From Candidatus Aminicenantota bacterium (lineage in GTDB: Bacteria > Acidobacteriota > UBA4820 > DSQY01), in the NCBI GenBank assembly GCA_027365515.1, contig DAHXMK010000256.1, positions 1 to 18,928 on the forward strand: 18,928 nt of DNA. Reading direction: 5' to 3'. Within the stretch, counting starts at the first letter, position 1. The number at the start of each line of letters is the position of its first letter. The notes under the pieces were generated by a model. The model ran no database searches and had not been told where the DNA came from. It saw nothing but the letters and a program-made list of their open reading frames with translations. A program made the position numbers and the translations under genes. This document shows positions 16,095 through 18,928 of this stretch, piece by piece.

Positions 16095-17033
16095 TTGGCC
16101 AGGATTTATAACAGCGTGACCGAGACGATAGGACGCACGCCGCTAGTCAGGCTGGGGGCGTTGACTTCTCCGGGAATGGCCGAGGTTTGCGCCAAGCTGG
16201 AATACTTCAACCCTGGAGGAAGCGTCAAGGACAGGGCGGGCCTGGCGATGATAGAGACTGCGGAGCGCGACGGGCGCTTGAGGCCGGGCATGGAGATTAT
16301 CGAGCCTACTTCGGGAAATACGGGCATCGCCCTGGCGATGGTGGCCGCTACGAAGGGTTACCGGGTAACGCTCGTGATGCCCGACACGATGAGCGAGGAG
16401 AGGCGAAGGCTTCTTCAGGCGTTCGGAGCCAAATTGGTTCTGACTCCCGGAGAGAAAGGAATGAAGGGAGCCATAGCCGAAGCCGTCGCAATAGCGCAAG
16501 CCAGCGGAAAGGGATTCATCCCCTCACAGTTCGAGAATCCGGCGAACCCCGAGGTTCACGCCAAGACGACGGCATTGGAGATTCTTGAGGACACGGAAGG
16601 CAGGCTTGACGCGTTCGTCGCCGGTGTTGGGACCGGCGGCACGATCAGCGGGGTGGGACGCGTGCTCAAGTCCAAGTTTGGTTCAGCGGTCAAGGTTGTC
16701 GCCGTCGAGCCGGCCGATTCTCCAGTCTTGTCGGGCGGCGCGCCTGGGCCTCACAAGATTCAGGGGATCGGGGCCGGCTTCGTCCCAAAAAACTATGATG
16801 CCGGCGTAGTTGACGCGGTCGAAAAGGTGACATTGGCTGAATCGCTCGAAACGGCAAGGAATCTGGCTAGAAGGGAAGGCATACTCGCCGGCATTTCGTC
16901 TGGCGGCATCATGAGCGCGGCGCTGAAAGTCGCGCGCGCGCTTGGCGCTGGCAAGCGCGTCGTGGCGATAGTCTGTGACACTGGCGAGCGCTATCTTTCA
17001 ACGCCGCTCTTCGAGTACGAGCCACCCTCGTAA
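16095..17033 (+). CDS. cysK: Cysteine synthase (O-acetylserine sulfhydrylase)
   Basis: 312 residues, the standard length. A TTG start is set by AGGAGG (16083-16088), six bases upstream. IGRTPLVRL at the N-terminus, the PLP lysine K45 in NPGGSVKDR, the substrate loop TSGNTG (72-77), the phosphate-cup GTGGTI (179-184), the KIQGIGAGFVP segment and the C-terminal GISSGG and CDTGERYLST are all family hallmarks. It makes L-cysteine from O-acetylserine and sulfide in the cytosol with PLP. Length and motifs favour CysK (type A) over CysM, which lacks part of the KIQGIGAGF pattern. No cysE or sulfate-assimilation gene is nearby. It is probably the last gene of the fadD-recG-lnt run, because the next gene has its own promoter. 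Confidence 0.95.
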   Translation: MARIYNSVTETIGRTPLVRLGALTSPGMAEVCAKLEYFNPGGSVKDRAGLAMIETAERDGRLRPGMEIIEPTSGNTGIALAMVAATKGYRVTLVMPDTMSEERRRLLQAFGAKLVLTPGEKGMKGAIAEAVAIAQASGKGFIPSQFENPANPEVHAKTTALEILEDTEGRLDAFVAGVGTGGTISGVGRVLKSKFGSAVKVVAVEPADSPVLSGGAPGPHKIQGIGAGFVPKNYDAGVVDAVEKVTLAESLETARNLARREGILAGISSGGIMSAALKVARALGAGKRVVAIVCDTGERYLSTPLFEYEPPS

Positions 17034-17069
17034 ACCAAGCGGCAAAGGCCGCGCCTCTCGATAGGCCTC

Positions 17070-17098
17070 TTGAATTTTGGACCGTTCCGCCGTATAAA
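17070..17098 (+). promoter_or_regulatory. Promoter of the REC-PilZ gene
   Basis: TTGAAT (17070-17075) and TATAAA (17093-17098) are separated by the ideal 17 bases. The start would be near 17105, giving a leader of about 34 bases to the TTG start at 17139. The boxes overlap what would be codons of an N-terminally extended reading frame beginning at 17070, which argues against that extension. Confidence 0.6.
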
Positions 17099-17138
17099 TA
17101 TGTCAGGGCAGCAACGGCTGCCCCAAGGTGGAGCGATT

Positions 17139-17807
17139 TTGCCGAAAAAGATTCTCATTGTCGAGAGCGGGCTGCCTTCAGTTCCGTTCGAGGAAAGCGT
17201 GCTTCTCAGGCGGGACCACGAGGTCAGCCGGGCGGCTTCTGGAGCCGAGGCGCTCGAGAAGATGCGCTCTCAGCCCTACGACCTGGTGATCGTTGATGAA
17301 TCTCTCTGCGACATGGGCGGAGGCGCCTTGGCGGAGCGTGCGAGAAAAGACGGCTTGACTGCCGTTTCAATCATTCTCTTGTCCCACGACAGGCTCGGCG
17401 CTGCAAAGGCCAACGGCGTCAACAAAGTGATTGCCAAACCCGTCAATCCATCCGATTTCCACGACGCCTGCAGCGCCCTTTTGAACGTTCAGAGCCGCAG
17501 GGACGCGCGCCTTCTCGTTTACGTTCAGGTGCAGGGGTTCGTCCAGAGCGGCTTCTTCCTCTGCAACTCGATGAACCTCTCGCCGTCGGGCATCCTCATC
17601 ATCACCGGCAGAAGGCTTAAAACGGGCGACATGGTACAACTGCAGATAACCCTCCCGCTTGAAAAAGAAAAAGTGAGGGTGCTGGCGAAAGTCGTTCGCG
17701 AGGCAAGAGAGATAGAAAGCAAGTTGAACGCCTACGGCCTCCAGTTCACGGAGATCACCGAAGGCGACCGCCAGCGAATAAGAACCTTCACGTCGGATTC
17801 TCAATAA
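17139..17807 (+). CDS. Response regulator receiver-PilZ protein (putative c-di-GMP effector)
   Basis: 222 residues from TTG 17139, with AAGGTGGAG at 17125-17133 as ribosome site; this start gives the usual receiver opening MPKKILIVES. The receiver domain (about 1-115) keeps the phospho-acceptor D53 (VIVDES), S82 (ILLSHD) and K100 (VIAKP), but the usual acidic pair after the first strand is E9-S10, so Mg2+ binding may be altered. The PilZ domain (about 119-215) has both c-di-GMP motifs: R120-x3-R124 in RRDAR and N146-x-S-x2-G151 in NLSPSG. The protein probably links a phosphorelay to c-di-GMP in the control of motility, adhesion or secretion. No histidine kinase, cyclase or target gene is adjacent, and there is no DNA-binding domain. 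It has its own promoter and converges on ruvA with only 37 bases between. Confidence 0.85.
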   Translation: MPKKILIVESGLPSVPFEESVLLRRDHEVSRAASGAEALEKMRSQPYDLVIVDESLCDMGGGALAERARKDGLTAVSIILLSHDRLGAAKANGVNKVIAKPVNPSDFHDACSALLNVQSRRDARLLVYVQVQGFVQSGFFLCNSMNLSPSGILIITGRRLKTGDMVQLQITLPLEKEKVRVLAKVVREAREIESKLNAYGLQFTEITEGDRQRIRTFTSDSQ

Positions 17808-17844
17808 TTTCGGAATCGAACCCGCGCGGCTCTTGGCTCGTCCT

Positions 17845-18435
17845 TCAAGGGGATAGTATCTTGAGGGCGAGGCGGAGCCACGCTTCGAGAGGACCGTCCG
17901 GCATCTCGGCGCGCACGCGTTCGAGCGCCGCGCGCACCGAAGCGCTCTTGTAGCCCAGGTTTTCGAGCGCCGCCGCGGCATCGTCCATCAGCGCCCCTTG
18001 AGGCCCGAAAGTCTGCTGCGCGCTCGGCGCCTGCCCCGAGAAAGAGAGCTTCTCCCTCAGTTCCAGGCATATTCGTTCGGCAGTCTTCTTGCCGACGCGG
18101 GGAATGGAACAGAGCCTCGTCACGTCTCCGCGCTGAACGGTGGCCGCCAGCTCGGGCAAGGGCAGCCCCGATAGAATCGCCAGCGCCGTCGCCGGGCCTA
18201 CGCCCTGGACGGTCGTCAGCTTTCTGAAGGCGTCCCTTTCATCTTTTGTGCTGAAGCCGAAGAGCTGGATGGCATCGGAACGCACTTCGGTGTGGATGTA
18301 AAAATCCACGTCGCCCCCGATGCCCGAAGGCAGGCTTGAAAGGGGGACCGAAACGGCGTAGCCGACCCCGTTCACGTCAACCAGGACGCCGGTGCCGTCG
18401 GCTTCAAGAAGCTTGCCCCTAAGCCGTCCGATCAT
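17845..18435 (-). CDS. ruvA: Holliday junction branch migration complex subunit RuvA
   Basis: 196 residues, a normal RuvA length. It starts MIGRLRGKLLEADG, the OB-fold domain I. Two helix-hairpin-helix motifs follow, VQGVGPATALAIL and IPRVGKKTAERI, which contact junction DNA. After a variable linker (SGQAPSAQQTFGPQG), domain III (DDAAAALENLGYKSASVRAAL to the end) is present, which in the family binds RuvB. The RuvA tetramer holds the four-way junction while RuvB hexamers drive branch migration. The ATG overlaps the ruvC stop by ATGA, so the two are co-translated. No ruvB follows, which is the usual order; the next gene converges from the other strand. Confidence 0.96.
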   Translation of the reverse strand: MIGRLRGKLLEADGTGVLVDVNGVGYAVSVPLSSLPSGIGGDVDFYIHTEVRSDAIQLFGFSTKDERDAFRKLTTVQGVGPATALAILSGLPLPELAATVQRGDVTRLCSIPRVGKKTAERICLELREKLSFSGQAPSAQQTFGPQGALMDDAAAALENLGYKSASVRAALERVRAEMPDGPLEAWLRLALKILSP

Positions 18436-18928
18436 TGCCTGGCTCCCGCTTGGGCGATTTTGGACGCGAACCCCTCGCGCAAAATGGAGCAGATCGCCAG
18501 CGCCAGAGCGTCCGAAGCGTCGTTAGGCTTCGGAATCGAGGCGAGTCCCAAAATTACCTTGACCATGTTCTGGACCTGCCCCTTCTCGGCGTGGCCATAG
18601 CCGCAAACGGCGGTCTTGACCTGATTCGGGGAATACTCGATGACCGGCACCCCTTCGCCCATGGCCGTGGCCATGACGACTCCGCGGACTTGGCCCAGGA
18701 CCAGCGCGCTCCTGGCGTTCTTCGAAACGAAGACGCTTTCGAGCGCCACCCTTTCCGGACGGTGCTCCTTTATCAACGAGCGAAGCCGCTCCTGGATCGC
18801 CAGAAGGCGCTCCGGGTGTGGAGTGGCCGGCGCATTGCGGATGGCGCCGAAATCCAGGGCAAAGAGCCTGCTTCCGCTCTGGCTTACGAAGCCGTAGCCG
18901 GTGGAAAGCGTCCCTGAATCAACCCCGA
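18432..18928 (-). CDS. ruvC: Crossover junction endodeoxyribonuclease RuvC (5' end outside window)
   Basis: Reading the minus strand from the window edge gives 164 residues beginning GVDSGTLSTGYGFV, lacking only about five N-terminal residues. The four acidic residues of the RuvC active site are all visible: D in GVDSG, E in ALESVF, and two D in NDASDALALAI. These bind Mg2+ and cut symmetrically across Holliday junctions bound by RuvA/RuvB. The GVDSG has S where most RuvC proteins have P (GIDPG). A TTG inside the gene at 18776 could be mistaken for a start, but the conserved N-terminal sequence continues upstream of it. Its promoter lies outside the window. Confidence 0.95.
   Translation of the reverse strand, partial: GVDSGTLSTGYGFVSQSGSRLFALDFGAIRNAPATPHPERLLAIQERLRSLIKEHRPERVALESVFVSKNARSALVLGQVRGVVMATAMGEGVPVIEYSPNQVKTAVCGYGHAEKGQVQNMVKVILGLASIPKPNDASDALALAICSILREGFASKIAQAGARQ

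Noticed and set aside
17034..17080. Possible terminator after cysK (AGGCC...GGCCT followed by a T-rich stretch)
   Set aside because: Only five pairs around a 13-base loop, and the T-rich stretch is part of the next promoter's -35 region; too weak to call.
17808..17844. Bidirectional terminator between the convergent REC-PilZ and ruvA genes
   Set aside because: No convincing inverted repeat or T-run in the 37 bases.
1..18928. Mobile elements, CRISPR arrays, tRNA or rRNA genes, attachment sites
   Set aside because: No transposase-like protein, spaced direct repeats, or cloverleaf/CCA-end pattern seen on either strand; all long stretches are explained by housekeeping genes.

Overview
The window reads as a chromosomal housekeeping segment from a Gram-negative, moderately GC-rich bacterium. 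Lnt, a large AsmA/YdbH-like envelope protein, an IHF-type DNA-bending protein and a six-domain ribosomal protein S1 all point to a proteobacterium-like organism, possibly a delta-proteobacterial (Desulfobacterota-like) lineage or a related candidate phylum. That placement is inference from gene content only. I see no IS element, prophage, CRISPR array, tRNA or rRNA.

Layout. (1) 1-2355, plus strand: three overlapping genes for small zinc-ribbon and/or membrane proteins that I cannot name. They share two faint motifs (a PFW/PFY motif and a later P-plus-aromatic strand motif), so they look like diverged tandem paralogues. The first is cut by the window edge, and the third seems to carry frameshifts near its 3' end. 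This is the least explained part of the window. (2) 2436-5111: a strong sigma70-like promoter drives rpsA (S1), which overlaps ihfB by ATGA; a GC hairpin follows, then a HIT-family Ap4A phosphorylase-like gene. (3) 5112-7146: a 139-base gap with a probable promoter and leader hairpin, then kup (K+ uptake). (4) 7216-17033: five co-directional genes with overlaps or short gaps, probably one operon: long-chain acyl-CoA ligase, recG, lnt, a 1,124-residue AsmA/YdbH-like protein, and cysK. Three of the five handle fatty acids, lipoprotein acylation or (by inference) phospholipid movement. (5) 17070-17807: a separate promoter and a REC-PilZ regulator. (6) 17845-18928, minus strand: ruvC (5' end outside the window) and ruvA overlapping by ATGA, converging on the REC-PilZ gene, with no ruvB after ruvA.

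Working together: block 2 serves translation and nucleoid structure, block 4 combines envelope lipid chemistry with replication-fork rescue and cysteine synthesis, and block 6 resolves Holliday junctions. RecG in block 4 and RuvA/RuvC in block 6 both act on branched DNA but are on opposite strands and separately controlled. Non-ATG starts (TTG, GTG) with strong Shine-Dalgarno sequences are common here and fix several gene starts.
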